Positions 39,753-52,162 of a stretch of DNA of 64,000 nucleotides are shown one piece after another. How positions within the stretch are numbered: the stretch's first letter is position 1; every line of letters begins with the position of its first letter. The position numbers and the translations under genes were made by a program. The notes under the pieces were generated by a model. It did not search any database. It was not told the origin of the DNA and saw only the letters and a list, made by a program, of their open reading frames with translations. The stretch is from Hirudinaria manillensis (lineage: Eukaryota; Annelida; Clitellata; Hirudinida; Hirudinidae): the NCBI GenBank assembly GCA_034509925.1, contig CM067535.1, positions 5,385,701 to 5,449,700 of the forward strand, read 5' to 3'.

Positions 39753-41752
39753 TTCAGTGCGCACTTTCTGCGGTTGGAGTGCTTTAAGGTAACCATTTGT
39801 TTGTTAAATACATAGAAACGACAGTACCGTCTTATCTAACGGAGAAACACATTTTGTCGCAGACGAGGATCACTCACTTGATGTAAAGAATACTGAAGTC
39901 ATTTAAGTGGCGATCACGGAAATGCTCAAATAACCTTATCCAAATTTTATTTACATTTGGATCTGTTTTTCCAGTTGCTGATTGTTTTTTTCAATTAAAT
40001 ACTCGAAAAATTTATTTCGTTGATGGAGAACTACATGTTGATATGTTATCATCATAGTATAATTTTGAAGAATATTCTGTAAAACCGATTCGCTATTTGG
40101 ATATTGACAGATGTGAGGGGAAATCGTATTCTCCGTAAATTCTTTGTGATAATTGGATTTTGAGGAAATAGTCAGATATGGGATATCAATAGTTAAATTT
40201 GCTGCAAGTACTCTGAACGTATAACGATTTATAGAAACTCAAAACGGTACAAAGTCGTTTAAAAAAATTATCTTTTCAAAGTGCTTCAGATATATTAGGT
40301 CAGAAGATCAAATGCCTATTAATGATGCATCCTTGGTTGACCAATTTAGATAAAGTTTGTATTTGAGAAACATGAAATGACGTTAACATGCGGGACATTG
40401 ACTTAAACGTCAAGGGAGGAAACAAGCTTAAGTCGATAAAAAAACTAGAGATTTAGGCATCTTAAAGTAATTTGTGCACGAACTTGGAAATTCCTACATG
40501 GCGCTTATTACAAATATTTGTATGTTCTCACATATTTAACGAGTTTTAGCGAAATTTAGATGAAGTAAACATTAAATTCATACTAGGTTATGAAATAGAT
40601 TTTTGTTTCGCCCTGATTGGTTTCAAATTTCAACCCTTTCATAAGCTAATTTATTAATTTCTAAGCAATCTTTAGAATTGATGTTAGTTGGATGCTTTAC
40701 GATTAGATTATTACTTTATTTCAGATACTAAATCAACGATGAAAATGCTAATTGTTCGAATAGCTAAAGCTTTATACAAAACAAAATCGCTAAATATGAA
40801 TGCCATATAAAACAGTTAACGAACACAAATAATAAGCGATTCAACAGAATCTGTAATTGAAAAATCACATGTAAATAATAAGGCAGTGCTTACAACTTGT
40901 AAATACTTTCACAATTATTTCCAACTGATTGATTGGTTCTAACCCTGTTAATAAGATGCAGTTTTTAAAGCAGTCACTAGATTACTTTGAAACATAAGCT
41001 TTTGATTAATTTTAGTATCGAAATTAAGTGATATCTGAACTTATATTTAGTAATGGAGGATGCAATTGAAAATTTAACACTTCCAGATTCCATTTTAACT
41101 ATGCACAAATTTTCATACGACTTTATTCATATTATGAATATCTTTATTTTGCACGAATACTTTGCGGTTATAAAATTGTAGATAAATATCAATTAGAAAT
41201 CATTCAATAAAGTGGCTAAGTCCCTCATGGTCAATAGAGGGAGAGGAAAACGTATATAGTAAATAGTACATTCCTTAAACCTTTCACTAGCTGGACATTC
41301 CAAAGAGGTAATGGCGTATGGGCTCTGATATCAAAAGCCATGAGGCAATTTTTTTTTGTTTAACAAATGAATTTGGATTCCCACATTTGCGCCACATTTT
41401 AACATGCTGAGTTTAGAGATTCTTCCTAGGAATGTTTGGAACTTGTAACACAAACTTCAACTATTGCTCTCTATTGTCTAAGTTAATAGGCTCCAATACA
41501 TCCTTCTTTATTGTCATTATGCTATGATGTCTATCAGGTACGAGCTGCCCACTATTGATGCCACTATCTTGGCCTGATAACTATCTGGTATTCTTCTTCG
41601 CTTTTGATAGTGGCTGTTTTTCCTATCGTATCTAGTTTTTTCTGGGATAAACAACAAGTCCCCGAGATGGTATTAGTTACTTTAGCTAACTTATCCTTCA
41701 CTTCTTGTTAAATGATTGTAGCGCTTATGAATGCAAAATAGTTACATAAGAG

Positions 41753-41789
<37 letters not shown>

Positions 41790-42312
41790 CTCGAGCCATG
41801 AAATTATGAAGCTAAAGACATATTTTCAGTCGTTACGGTTCACATACCTTTTTTTAAAATAAAGATTTGCATCTCACAGAAACTGTTAATTTCATAAAAA
41901 CTCTCTTAAATACGAATTATAAACATCAAGTTATGAAATTTTTTTCTTAATAAAACAAACAAATCCAAAAGTAAACTTTATTAAAACCGGAAAAAAGTAA
42001 ACACCTCAGAAACATACATTCATGCAATAAATTTGAACAATGTTTCGTTATACTAAAATTCATTACTAAGTCTAAAAGAAAACAGAGCCCTATTTTCCCT
42101 TGACATATATTTTCACCAATTGCAAAGGGAGACGTTTATTTCTGAAATTGAATTGCTTAGATTTACAAATTCATCTGAGTTGTATCAAAGTAAAAAAAAA
42201 ATTGCAAAGTTACAAAAATTTATATATTTCTAAAAAAAAATATATTTCTTTAAATTTATATATCAAAAAGGTAGATTTGCAAATAATCGTAGCAATTGTA
42301 TACATACTCAAA
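39753..42312. other. Spacer between tetraspan A and tetraspan B
   Basis: Contains the 3' ends of two convergent genes. For B a minus-strand AATAAA is at 41982-41977. A short TA dinucleotide run lies at about 41757-41789. No coding frame is supported. The left end of the B/C inverted repeat enters at about 42072. Confidence 0.6.
41757..41789. repeat. TA dinucleotide repeat
   Basis: About sixteen pure AT/TA units. Confidence 0.9.
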
Positions 42313-43258
42313 TTACTGCTTGATGTCGTTGATAATAACAACGGAATCAAAATCGGTTGTCAACTGAAAAACAATGGTATTTTTTATATAAATGGACATT
42401 TATGTCGTCCAAAATCCCCAAAATAACAAAACTCACAGCTGGGCAGCAAACAACTCTTCCAGCACTTGAAGCAGCGACGGCGGCAGCGATGGCCACGATG
42501 AAACCAGCGACAGCCAAAAGTGAATCGACTGCCACAACTCCGTTGTGCAAATACTGCAACAGGTTTTAAAGGAATATTGCACCATATTTCTAAGATGAGT
42601 ATTCGAACTGATTTCAACTCACTTTAGCGAGGTGTTCGGAATCAGCGATTCTGTAGGTCATTGGGAAGAATTCCTTGTAAAATTCTGCGGTTTCGTTGTA
42701 GACTTTCTTTACCTGTTCGTCTTTGGAGTCCTTCATGTTTCTCAACCACATGGCATTGAAGTCCTGATTGGCAGCAGAAATACCGAGGGCCAATTGGAGA
42801 ACTCCAATGATGCAGCAGAAAATGTTCAGTACCAAGCACCACATGACCTTCAAAGTTTAAACCAGCGGGTCAAAATTCCATATCGAATTTTATATCTTAA
42901 TAAGTCACTATAAATGTTTATTTTTAATTAAGGATTTTATAATTTAATTTAGACATGGATTTCCAATTACTTACCAATTCTGGATTCTTTTTGTATCCGG
43001 CTACAACGTTAAGGATACCGACGATGATGTACTAAAATTTGAAATTAAGTTCTTGAATATTCACATTAACATTTCCAATTGTAATATCAAACTTACGATG
43101 AGACCTCCCCAGATACCATATCCGAGGTGTCCATAAGGATAGCTGCCGTTAATTGGAGTCGCAGACGAAATGCCAAGAGCGATGGAAAGGAGTCCTCCGA
43201 AAATGAGGAATGCTCCAACAACGATGAACTTGGTTGAAGAAAATGTCGAAAGGTGCAT
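42313..43258 (-). CDS. Tetraspan B: four-pass membrane protein, CD20/MS4A-like (5 coding exons)
   Basis: Minus-strand exons 43258-43097, 43031-42975, 42847-42623, 42553-42437 and 42363-42313, all phase 0; 203 residues. Membrane segments are about 11-30, 48-66, 74-97 and 152-178. N-glycosylation sequons sit in both predicted outer loops (NGS 37-39, NET 124-126), which puts both ends in the cytoplasm. The second loop contains VKKVYNETAEFYKEFFPMTYRIADS. The tail after CCPA is LTTDFDSVVIINDIKQ. It is nearly identical to C on the opposite strand, differing in a few residues, including Tyr in place of the Cys (GCKKNP to GYKKNP) that follows TM2 in other copies. A 5'UTR intron (donor AGAG/GTTAGT near 43371) matches that of C. 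Likely a recent inverted duplicate of C and still intact. Confidence 0.9.
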
Positions 43259-43447
43259 TTTGTTCTAAAAAAAAAAACAGCGAATGTTTACAATTGTGAC
43301 AACTTAAATAACAGACGCTTTACGGCTTACATTTGCAGAAATTATATTTACAATAAAATTTCAATAACTAACCTCTTTAACTTTTTAAATTCCTTCGATG
43401 AAAACGATTTTCGAACAACTCAATGATCATCGAAGTTCACTTCGGTT

Positions 43448-43510
43448 CTTAAATATGGAGCAGAACAATTCAATGTGTCTGCAATTGTTTTCAATTATGT
43501 TGTCACGTAG
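43448..43510 (-). promoter_or_regulatory. Putative core promoter of tetraspan B
   Basis: Read on the minus strand: CTACGTGAC (43510-43502), GAAAACAATTG (43492-43482) and ATATTTAAG (43456-43448), in the same order as at C and F. The transcription start should lie about 30 bases downstream of the TATA-like word. Support is conservation among copies, not a known factor. Confidence 0.55.
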
Positions 43511-44349
43511 ACAACATGTATCGTCAATTGGACCGACAAAGAATGCTAACAATCTTAAACATTCTTAAGTTCTGCTACCTGTGTTTTTCCTTTTGGGAAA
43601 GCAGTTTACCTGTCCGCCAGTGATGAACTCCCTTTGTATGCCATTTCATGTCATTCTGTCGTCACCTTCAAGATCTCGATTTATCCGGCTAATGTTATGT
43701 GCCAATTTTCTTTAATTATGTAGTTTTACTCTCAGCATCGGTTCGATCTACTAATGTATTAAACCGTTTTTATTATAATAGTAGCTTTCAATGTGGTTCG
43801 ATAATGTTTCAAAGATTTATAATTACTTTACATCTCCATTGATTAGCAGTCTGTTGTTTCCAAGCATTACGTAATTCTTCCAGATTCTAAAAATAGGTGA
43901 AACATAATTTAGATTAATCAATAAATTCAATGCTATAACGTGATCTAAAATTAAATTTCTGTCAGTATCAGTTTCCGTCCCAATATTTTAAGATCTTGTA
44001 GAAAATTGTCTCTTTTATTTGATTTTACTATTTCAAAGAAAATTGGTTTTGGTTTGCAATGGGAATTGTCTTATTATTTTAAAGTGATTGAGGTTATTTT
44101 TACAAAATGATTTGAACCATCAATCATTTTTATATTGTTATTTAATAAGTTTCTATGATATCCTGTGCACTTTCAATTGGATAAACATTTAGAATTTCTT
44201 AACTGAAATATGGAAATGTTGCCAATAAAATAACTGTGACACTCAACAATACGTAGATCTCATAAAATGAAAACATTTTACTGCAAAATCCATAAAAAGC
44301 TCATTTCGAAGCACTGAATGTAACGAGTGACTTTGGTTATGATCTGTAT

Positions 44350-44648
44350 TGTTGGATCCCTAGATCCAATAAATTGAAGAATAATTAAAATTATATTGCC
44401 GATTAATTAATTTAATAATTAGTTAAATTTAGTGGCAATATAATTTGAGAATTAATTAATTGGTGCTATTCAGACTCTCTGGTTAGGAACCTTGACAAAT
44501 GGATTTATCTCGGAAAGCAGAGCGAGAGTAATAGAAACAGCAGATTTCAAGACTTAGACATTCGAGCATTGTACATCTTCCAAGCCATCTGACAACTTTC
44601 AATAAACCTGACCTTCTATAATTAGTTTGAGGACCCCGGGTTATTACA
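44350..44648 (+). mobile_element. Solo LTR of a Gypsy-like or related LTR retrotransposon
   Basis: A 299-base unit starts TGTTGGATCCC and ends GGGTTATTACA, i.e. with the TG...CA ends of an LTR, and is flanked by GTAT on both sides (a 4-base target duplication, usual for Gypsy-type integration). It contains an AATAAA near its 3' third and an internal inverted repeat (ATTATATTGCC with GGCAATATAAT). The same unit occurs inverted at 52953-53249. No internal coding region adjoins it, so it is a remnant left by LTR-LTR recombination. Family level is uncertain because no protein is present. Similarity of the two copies suggests moderate age. Confidence 0.7.
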
Positions 44649-45474
44649 GTATGATATTTGATCGTTTACAATTCCGAATGGATGGAATAGATTTAGATCT
44701 ATATGATTATAAGAACATTCTTAAAAAACATTGTTAAACTTTTATCATTATTTCCTATTCCACATGGCCGCAGAACTTGGAATAGGTTTGTTAACAAGGC
44801 AGTTAAAACATAGGAGTTATTCTTAGAAGTCCATTTTTGAGATACGACTTAGTAACTTATCTCCTGAACGAGGCTAAGATTACTCAGTCCATAACCCTGA
44901 AACTCTTTTTTATTAAACGCTCGATAATTATTCAATCTCGAATCCATCACGCTCTAAAAGGTATTCAATTTGTTGAAAGACAGTGAAGTGAAAAGTATGA
45001 AAATGATTTGAAATACACAGGATTTATGTTACATCCTAATCTGTTTTTAACATTTGAAAATTCATTATGAAGTCTTCCTGGCAATTAGAAAAACGGGTCC
45101 ATAAAGAAATCTTACAAGAAACATTGGCTTGGACGTTAATGGAACACTTGTTTCTTATGTAGAAAACAGCGTAAACCAAAAAATCAAGGTTGTCAAAGCC
45201 AACCGGTTGTACCAACAAAGGCATATATTTGGCGACCTCATCTACCTCTTGCATGTACCTTATCTTCTATTTTGTTGTCGGTAATGTATACATGGATTTA
45301 GAAAAGACACTTAATGATATCGAAAAAGGACAAATTCTTGCCTTTAAAGACTTGAATTTGCCAATTTCTGAGATTTCTAGGTTTAATCGCTTTAGAAAGA
45401 TTATAAGACGTTATTTTAGTTTTCCTCAAAGTAAAATATGCAGATCGGAGTTGAGAACATAACGACCTGCCATA

Positions 45475-45555
45475 GCCGACTTTGAAGCATTGAACGCCGG
45501 CCCTGCCCGACCACTTGTCTGAGGTCGACCCGACCCGGCACGTGCAGGTCTCTAC
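45475..45555. other. GC-rich patch of unknown origin
   Basis: About 80 bases (CGCCGGCCCTGCCCGACC, GGTCGACCCGACCCGGCACG) stand out from the AT-rich surroundings. They look like part of an old transposable element, but no ends or coding sequence identify one. Confidence 0.35.
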
Positions 45556-46059
45556 TTTCAGATTGGGATCAGACACGTGCAAAACCAATGCTAAGAAAGT
45601 CTTTTTCAATGATTGCATTTTAAAGATCTGTAAATCACGCCAGGAAGTGGTATCAGCCAGTAACTGGTTTCAAATGCTAACTTTTCCGATTCTTACTTAG
45701 TGAATTTCGAACTATTTGATTAAGTCAAAGAATTGTTTTTAATTCATTAGAAATTTCCTTTCGTTCACATAAATACAAATTTCGAAATACATACATAAAT
45801 AAATAAATAAGGCTACTCGGTCAATTCTTGATGTACTCGATTTTAACATAGTAAATATCATCCAAAATGAGAACTTGATATATAATAAAATTTCATGCTG
45901 TGGCTTAAGGTCATTCATAAATTAAGATCGATATGATGGCAAAGACGTATTGAAATATGTGCAAAGGTGAAACTTGAATATTCAGAATCACTAACATTCT
46001 AACACATGCTTACAAAAGCACATGTCAAGTGCTAAATTCCAACTTGTGAGCGAAGTTAC

Positions 46060-46117
46060 CTACGTGACATAGGAAAACAATAGAAGACACATTGAATTGT
46101 TCTGCTCCATATTTAAG
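46060..46117 (+). promoter_or_regulatory. Putative core promoter of tetraspan C
   Basis: CTACGTGAC at 46060-46068, a shortened GAAGACACATTG at 46083-46094, and ATATTTAAG at 46109-46117. Relative to B the middle word has lost about eight bases. CAAGTGCT about 30 bases further upstream is shared with the F promoter. Confidence 0.55.
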
Positions 46118-46304
46118 AACCGAAGTGAACTTCGATGATCATTGAGTTGTTCGAAAATCATTTTCATCGAAGGAATTTAAAAAGTTCAAGAGGTTAGTTA
46201 TTGAAATTTTATTGTAAATATAATTTCTGCAAATGTAAGCCGTAAAGCGTCTGTTATTTAAGTTGTCACAATTGTAAACATTCGCTGTTTTTTTTTAGAA
46301 CAAA

Positions 46305-47250
46305 ATGCACCTTTCGACATTTTCTTCAACCAAGTTCATCGTTGTTGGAGCATTCCTCATTTTCGGAGGACTCCTTTCCATCGCTCTTGGCATTTCGTCT
46401 GCGACTCCAATTAACGGCAGCTATCCTTATGGACACCTCGGATATGGTATCTGGGGAGGTCTCATCGTAAGTTTGATATTACAATTGGAAATGTTAATGT
46501 GAATATTCAAGAACTTAATTTCAAATTTTAGTACATCATCGTCGGTATCCTTAACGTTGTAGCCGGATGCAAAAAGAATCCAGAATTGGTAAGTAATTGG
46601 AAATCCATGTCTAAATTAAATTATAAAATCCTTAATTAAAAATAAACATTTATAGTGACTTATTAAGATATAAAATTCGATATGGAATTTTGACCCGCTG
46701 GTTTAAACTTTGAAGGTCATGTGGTGCTTGGTACTGAACATTGTCTGCTGCATCATTGGAGTTCTCCAATTGGCCCTCGGTATTTCTGCTGCCAATCAGG
46801 ACTTCAACGCCATGTGGTTGAGAAACTTAAAGGACTCCAAAGACGAACAGGTAAAGAAAGTCTACAACGAAACCGCAGAATTTTACAAGGAATTCTTCCC
46901 AATGACCTACAGAATCGCTGATTCCGAACACCTCGCTAAAGTGAGTTGAAATCAGTTCGAATACTCATCTTAGAAATCTGGTGCAATATTCCTTTAAAAC
47001 CTGTTGCAGTATTTGCACAACGGAGTTGTGGCAATCGATTCACTTTTGGCTGTCGCTGGTTTCATTGTGGCCATCGCTGCCGCTATCGCTGCTTCAAGTG
47101 CTGGAAGAGTTGTTTGCTGCCCAGCTGTGAGTTTTGTTATTTTGGGGATTTTGGACGACATAAATGTCCATTTATATAAAAAATACCATTGTTTTTCAGT
47201 TGACAACCGATTTTGATTCGGTTGTTATTATCAACGACATCAAGCAGTAA
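46305..47250 (+). CDS. Tetraspan C: four-pass membrane protein, CD20/MS4A-like (5 coding exons)
   Basis: Exons 46305-46466, 46532-46588, 46716-46940, 47010-47126 and 47200-47250, phase 0 throughout; 203 residues. Exon 1 encodes an N-tail and TM1 ending in PYGHLGYGIWGGLI; exon 2 YIIVGILNVVAGCKKNPEL (TM2); exon 3 TM3 and the outer loop with NET sequon; exon 4 TM4 and RVVCCPA; exon 5 the tail LTTDFDSVVIINDIKQ. A 5'UTR intron runs from GTTAGTT (about 46193) to an acceptor seven bases before the ATG. A poly(A) signal AATAAA lies at 47603. It is almost identical to D and F from exon 1 to exon 4 (introns included), but its last exon is shared only with B. Confidence 0.9.
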
Positions 47251-47465
47251 TTTGAGTATGTATACAATTGCAAACATTATTTGCAAATCTACCTTAATTA
47301 ATAGGTATATTGTTATAGAAATATATAAATTTTTGCCAAATATCGAATTTACATAACTCAGATGAATTTGTAAATCCAAGCAATTCAATTTCAGAAATAA
47401 TCGTCCCACTTTGCAACTGGTAAAATGTATGTAAAGAGAAAATATGGCTCTGTTTTCTTTTAAAC

Positions 47466-50039
47466 CTAGTGATGGATTTCGAAATTTGAAATCTTGTGCG
47501 TTGAGTTCGAGAATCTCTTGGTATTTCGTTGATGGAACTCTACGTGATTGGCCGTGTCCTGCCACATTTGCATACTTTTGTGTTTAGGTATTTTATTTTC
47601 GAAATAAACATGTACAATTTTGTGTTTTAAAATTTGAATTTGGAAGTTGTATCAAGGAGTGGGTCAGGGTGTCGTTCGTGTGACATTGATTTGCAACTAT
47701 CTACTTTTTCCAATTATTACAACAATTTTAACTCCTTCTATCGGATGGGACTGCTAAAGGATGTCCGCTTATATTAGCGATGTATTACTAATGGTAATTT
47801 GCTGCACATTGTATTTAAAGACCTTCGGAATCGAAGTGATCGTGAAAATAAATATTTTCGAATTTATGTAATAAATATTCTTTCTTAAGTAGCAATTTTA
47901 TTCCTGCTTTTCATTTCAGATTTATTCAATTAGCTTTACAGCTTCGCAATTTTTCGAAGTTATTTTCATTAACACAATCCGAATGAAAGGATTAATTAAC
48001 GTGAACACGGCACAATGTGCAAGTAAATCAATTCGATCTCGTGATTGAGATTTTGCCGAAACTTCACATTTTTCTTTTATACACTCTTCGAATTGCATGA
48101 ATTTATCACGACATTATTGGAATCATCGCATGAAAGAACGGAGAATTCGAAATCATCCTGAGACAAAAATGCGAAAGCAGAAATCATTTTTCAGAGACAT
48201 ACATGTAGATCGCGCAAACTTATCGCAGACGGGTTTAGAGTCAGATCTTACCTTAACCTTACATTGTATTCATTTCCTTTTTATAATTTCAATCTCTTTT
48301 CTTGGGTTTTCAGTTCTTTTCAACACTCTCTAAGTCGATCAAATTATAGAAATTGTGCTTGAAAAAGTGCTAGAGATCTTTACTGGATCTCCCTTTTTGA
48401 GTAACTTAGTTTAATTACCCCCAAAAAATTAAATAACTATTGTAGTCAAAGGCGCAAACTTGACAGAGATGATGTAATCAACTTTTTATTTTTTATATTT
48501 TCTCCTTTTTCCCCAAATTTCGATCTCTATAAGTATTAACTGGGTAAAACTTACTGAAATTTTCGGCATAATCCAATCCCGGAATACCACATTACAAATT
48601 AACATCTCTAGTCTTTGTTTAGAACGCTTTCCATATCTCACTCTTCCTTCTGTCTGGTTTAACATTCACCCAAAGTAATATAATTTCCAATTTTAAGGAG
48701 AAAAATGTACATTTCCGAATGCTACTCCGGTCAAATTGTACGATGACATGATTTGCACTTTTATTGGTTCCTTAATAAGTACATATTCAACCTATTTTCA
48801 ATGGACTTGTAAATATTATTATTTTCTGATATAATTTTATTTAATTATACAGATTCTCAAGAGCTCTCATAGCATAACTGCAGATATTTTAATACGCATT
48901 TATTTATTAAAATTCTCTTATGCATACTTCATAATGTACTATAAAAAGATAGTCTTTTGCGAGAATTCATTCAAAATTTCGGTTAAATAAATATTAAGGG
49001 GCGTAATTTTGAACTTCTAAAAATGTGGATTCGGTGAAGTCGGCAACATTTTTATAAAAAAAAAAGTCAATTAATGTTTTCATTAAATAGCTGATTGATC
49101 ATGGATTGATCGACACTGCAGGCAAAGGGGAGAGGTTAGCATAAAACTAAAAGAGAAGGAGCTGTAAACCAGACTCGTCTTTTTCAAAACATCTGATGAA
49201 TTTAACAACGTCTATGAACTATGAAAATTGATATCACGTTTTCATTAATAAAAGATATTATTAACTGACGAAATTTCTTGTGGACCTGACGAATATAATG
49301 TATCTTTAAACATAGTTTAATTATGAACTTTCCTACCAAGTTATGGTACAGTTGGTTTAGATTGCAGCCCATTCTTAAAAGATGACATCTTGCTGAGGCA
49401 ATGCAATTTCTATTTAGTTGTAGGCGTAATGGAACTTTAAAAATGTAAAGGATCAGATTATGAACAATAACTGTATAACAAATAAGAAATTGTAATCTCT
49501 TAAAACATTTTAAATTCTGGAAACATTTGGAAAAGTAAAAACAATTAAAATGAACCCATAATGGATTTCAATTAAAAACCAATTTAGTAATCAGATATGC
49601 TAATTACTTTATATTTATAATGGCATTTGGACCGGCTTGTACTGCAAGCAATATGGAATGATAAATGTCCTACATACACCTCCGCCAAATATTTGAAATT
49701 ATATCTTAGGGGACTTTTGATTAGCATTACATATAATAATTCAAAAATGAAAATAACAATTGGTGATTCTCGGATCTTTAATTAATGGCAGTTTCTTCGA
49801 TTGAATATATCGACCAATAGGTTACAGCTAATAATTTAGCTTCTAATCCAGCTAAAAATAAACAATATAATAGAAATTATACTCAGTCACGGTTTTCAAC
49901 AGATGCAATAATTAAATATATTATAATAAACTTTAAAATCATTTTGATATATAGATAGCAATCATTAATACTTAGAATATCTAAAATACTGTATTCACAG
50001 AGATTCCACATTTGTGCCACAAATTGCTTGCAGAACAAT
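47466..50039. other. Spacer between tetraspan C and tetraspan D
   Basis: AT-rich. It holds the C poly(A) signal at 47603-47608. No repeat family or coding frame is supported; the frame at 48097-48333 has no initiator context or splice partner. Confidence 0.6.
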
Positions 50040-50082
50040 GAAAACAATTGAGGCTCATTGAATTCTTCGCTCGATATTTAAG
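50040..50082 (+). promoter_or_regulatory. Putative core promoter of tetraspan D
   Basis: GAAAACAATTG at 50040-50050, directly followed by AGGCTCATTG, and ATATTTAAG at 50074-50082. The GGCTCA extension is shared with F. The CTACGTGAC word of B, C and F is not seen here. A 5'UTR intron follows (50141 to 50232). Confidence 0.55.
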
Positions 50083-50238
50083 AAACGGAAAATTCGCCAT
50101 TCACTGAGTTGATTGATCTCAAACTTACGAGATTCAAGCGGTTAGTTACTGCTCTGTTGTGGCTTAATATAATTTTGTGCATAAGTTTAAAAAAAAGCAT
50201 AATTTAAAGTCTACTTATTCTTAATATTCCAGAATAAA

Positions 50239-51176
50239 ATGCACCTTTCGACATTTTCTTCAACCAAGTTCATCGTTGTTGGAGCATTCCTCATTTTCGG
50301 AGGACTCCTTTCCATCGCTCTTGGCATTTCGTCTGCGACTCCAATTAACGGCAGCTATCCTTACGGACACCTCGGATATGGTATCTGGGGAGGTCTCATC
50401 GTAAGTTTGATATTACAATTGGAAATGTTAATGTGAATATTCAAGAACTTAATTTCAAATTTTAGTACGTCATCGTCGGTATCCTTAACGTTGTAGCCGG
50501 ATGCAAAAAGAATCCAGAATTGGTAAGTAATTGGAAATCCATGTCTAAATTAAATTATAAAATTTTTAATTAAAAATAAACATTTGTAGTGACTTATTAA
50601 GATATAAAATTCGATATGGAATTTTGACCCGCTGGTTTAAACTTTGAAGGTCATGTGGTGCTTGGTACTGAACATTGTCTGCTGCATCATTGGAGTTCTC
50701 CAATTGGCCCTCGGTATTTCTGCTGCCAATCAGGACTTCAACGCCATGTGGTTGAGAAACATGAAGGACTCCAAAGACGAACAGGTAAAGAAAGTCTACA
50801 ACGAAACCGCAGAATTTTACAAGGAATTCTTCCCAATGACCTACAGAATCGCTGATTCCGAACACCTCGCTAAAGTGAGTTGAAATCAGTTCGAATACTC
50901 ATCTTAGAAATCTGGTGCAATATTCCTTTAAAACCTGTTGCAGTATTTGCACAACGGAGTTGTGGCAGTCGATTCACTTTTGGCTGTCGCTGGTTTCATT
51001 GTGGCCATTGCTGCCGCCATCGCTGCTTCAAGTGCTGGAAGAGTTATTTGCTGCCCAAGCGTAAGTTTACGCCATTACAAAATAGATTTGGAAAGAAATG
51101 TTTATTAAGAATCGTTTTATTTTAGTTATCTACCGATTTCGATGCAGTGGCTGTGATCACTGATAGTAAGAAATAA
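50239..51176 (+). CDS. Tetraspan D: four-pass membrane protein, CD20/MS4A-like (5 coding exons)
   Basis: Exons 50239-50400, 50466-50522, 50650-50874, 50944-51060 and 51126-51176, phase 0; 203 residues. The first four exons and the introns between them match C almost base for base, with YVIVGILN for YIIVGILN and RVICCPS for RVVCCPA among the few changes. The tail differs: LSTDFDAVAVITDSKK. A 5'UTR intron (CAAGCG/GTTAGT at 50141 to TTCCAG at 50232) is in the same place as in C, but its interior differs. AATAAA at 51464. The same fold, two loop sequons and a Cys pair before the tail apply as in the other copies. The abrupt change at exon 5 suggests either tail replacement or gene conversion confined to exons 1-4. 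Confidence 0.9.
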
Positions 51177-52162
51177 ATCGGATGAAGTTGGCCTCGGTAA
51201 GAGTTGTTTCCATAGTTTTTTTCTGCTTATGTTTATCTTTGTTGCTTAAATGTTATTTGCAATTGGGATTTTTTTTTAAAGATTTTCTGATAAGAAGAAG
51301 AGAGTGAAAAATGAAGATTTGTGCAAAGACTTTTCTTTGAATTTCAACACATTTATTAAAAATTAAAAATTGTGTGGATATTCTTTCGTCTAGAAATACT
51401 TTTTCTAAGTTCATTAGGCTGCATTTCATCATACCTTGTTGTCATCTATTTATTTTATATTTGAATAAAATGATTAAAAATGGAAACAGTTTAGAATTAC
51501 CCTTTCTTATTTCGGATTTTGATCCTTATTATTATTATTTTATAATTAAATTTAAATATCTGTATGTTTTAATTATCAGATTATAAAATTGCTCTCGCTA
51601 AAGTATTTAACTTTTAAACATTCCTATCCCAACGGTGCCCAAAAATGTTTTTGCACGTCTTACATCAAATCTTAGAACAGATTATCATTGAGACCAGTTA
51701 TTCTTATAAAAAGTTTGATGCTTGTAAAGAAATAAGAACGCTGAATTTTTATTCTCTAAGCACTCTCAATAATTAAATAAATTTGATAACTTTGGGCTAT
51801 TCAACCGGGTTGGCACGCTGATAAGTGTGGTTCTTTAATTATCTGTTGTCAATAATATTTTATTGTTATTTAATTATTTGTTATTAATAATATTTATATA
51901 ATGTTGATTTAGTATGGGTGGGTGGGAGACCTTAAAACGTTCGAAAACAAATCAGAAAGTTTCATTCTGAAAGCTGCTCGAGGGGTATATTCATGCAACC
52001 CAGAAAAAGTGGAAGTTAAGTTCGGATGTAAGTGAGAGCAGTCAGTAATTATTTAATTTACAATGTACATTACTTGTAAACACTTCACAAAGTAAATCCC
52101 ACTTAAGAGATTTATTGTGGGCCCACTGAGAACTTAGATCACTTAAATCACTGTTCTCTACT

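Larger units (their letters stand above)
42072..43510 (-). repeat. Left arm of large inverted repeat (contains tetraspan B)
   Basis: The reverse complement of this 1.4 kb stretch matches 46060-47465 closely: promoter words, 5'UTR, 5'UTR intron, all exons and introns and part of the 3'UTR. Differences are scattered substitutions and a few small indels. The arms are separated by about 2.5 kb, which includes a solo LTR. The limits were set by eye and could be off by tens of bases. Confidence 0.85.
43511..46059. other. Spacer between divergent tetraspans B and C
   Basis: This is the unduplicated centre of the inverted repeat. It contains the solo LTR at 44350-44648 and a small GC-rich patch at about 45475-45555. 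No supported gene; the overlapping open frames around 45036-45700 have no domain or splice context. Confidence 0.6.
46060..47465 (+). repeat. Right arm of large inverted repeat (contains tetraspan C)
   Basis: Inverted copy of 42072-43510, closely matching from the CTACGTGAC promoter word through the gene to about 200 bases of 3' flank. See the left arm for details. Confidence 0.85.
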
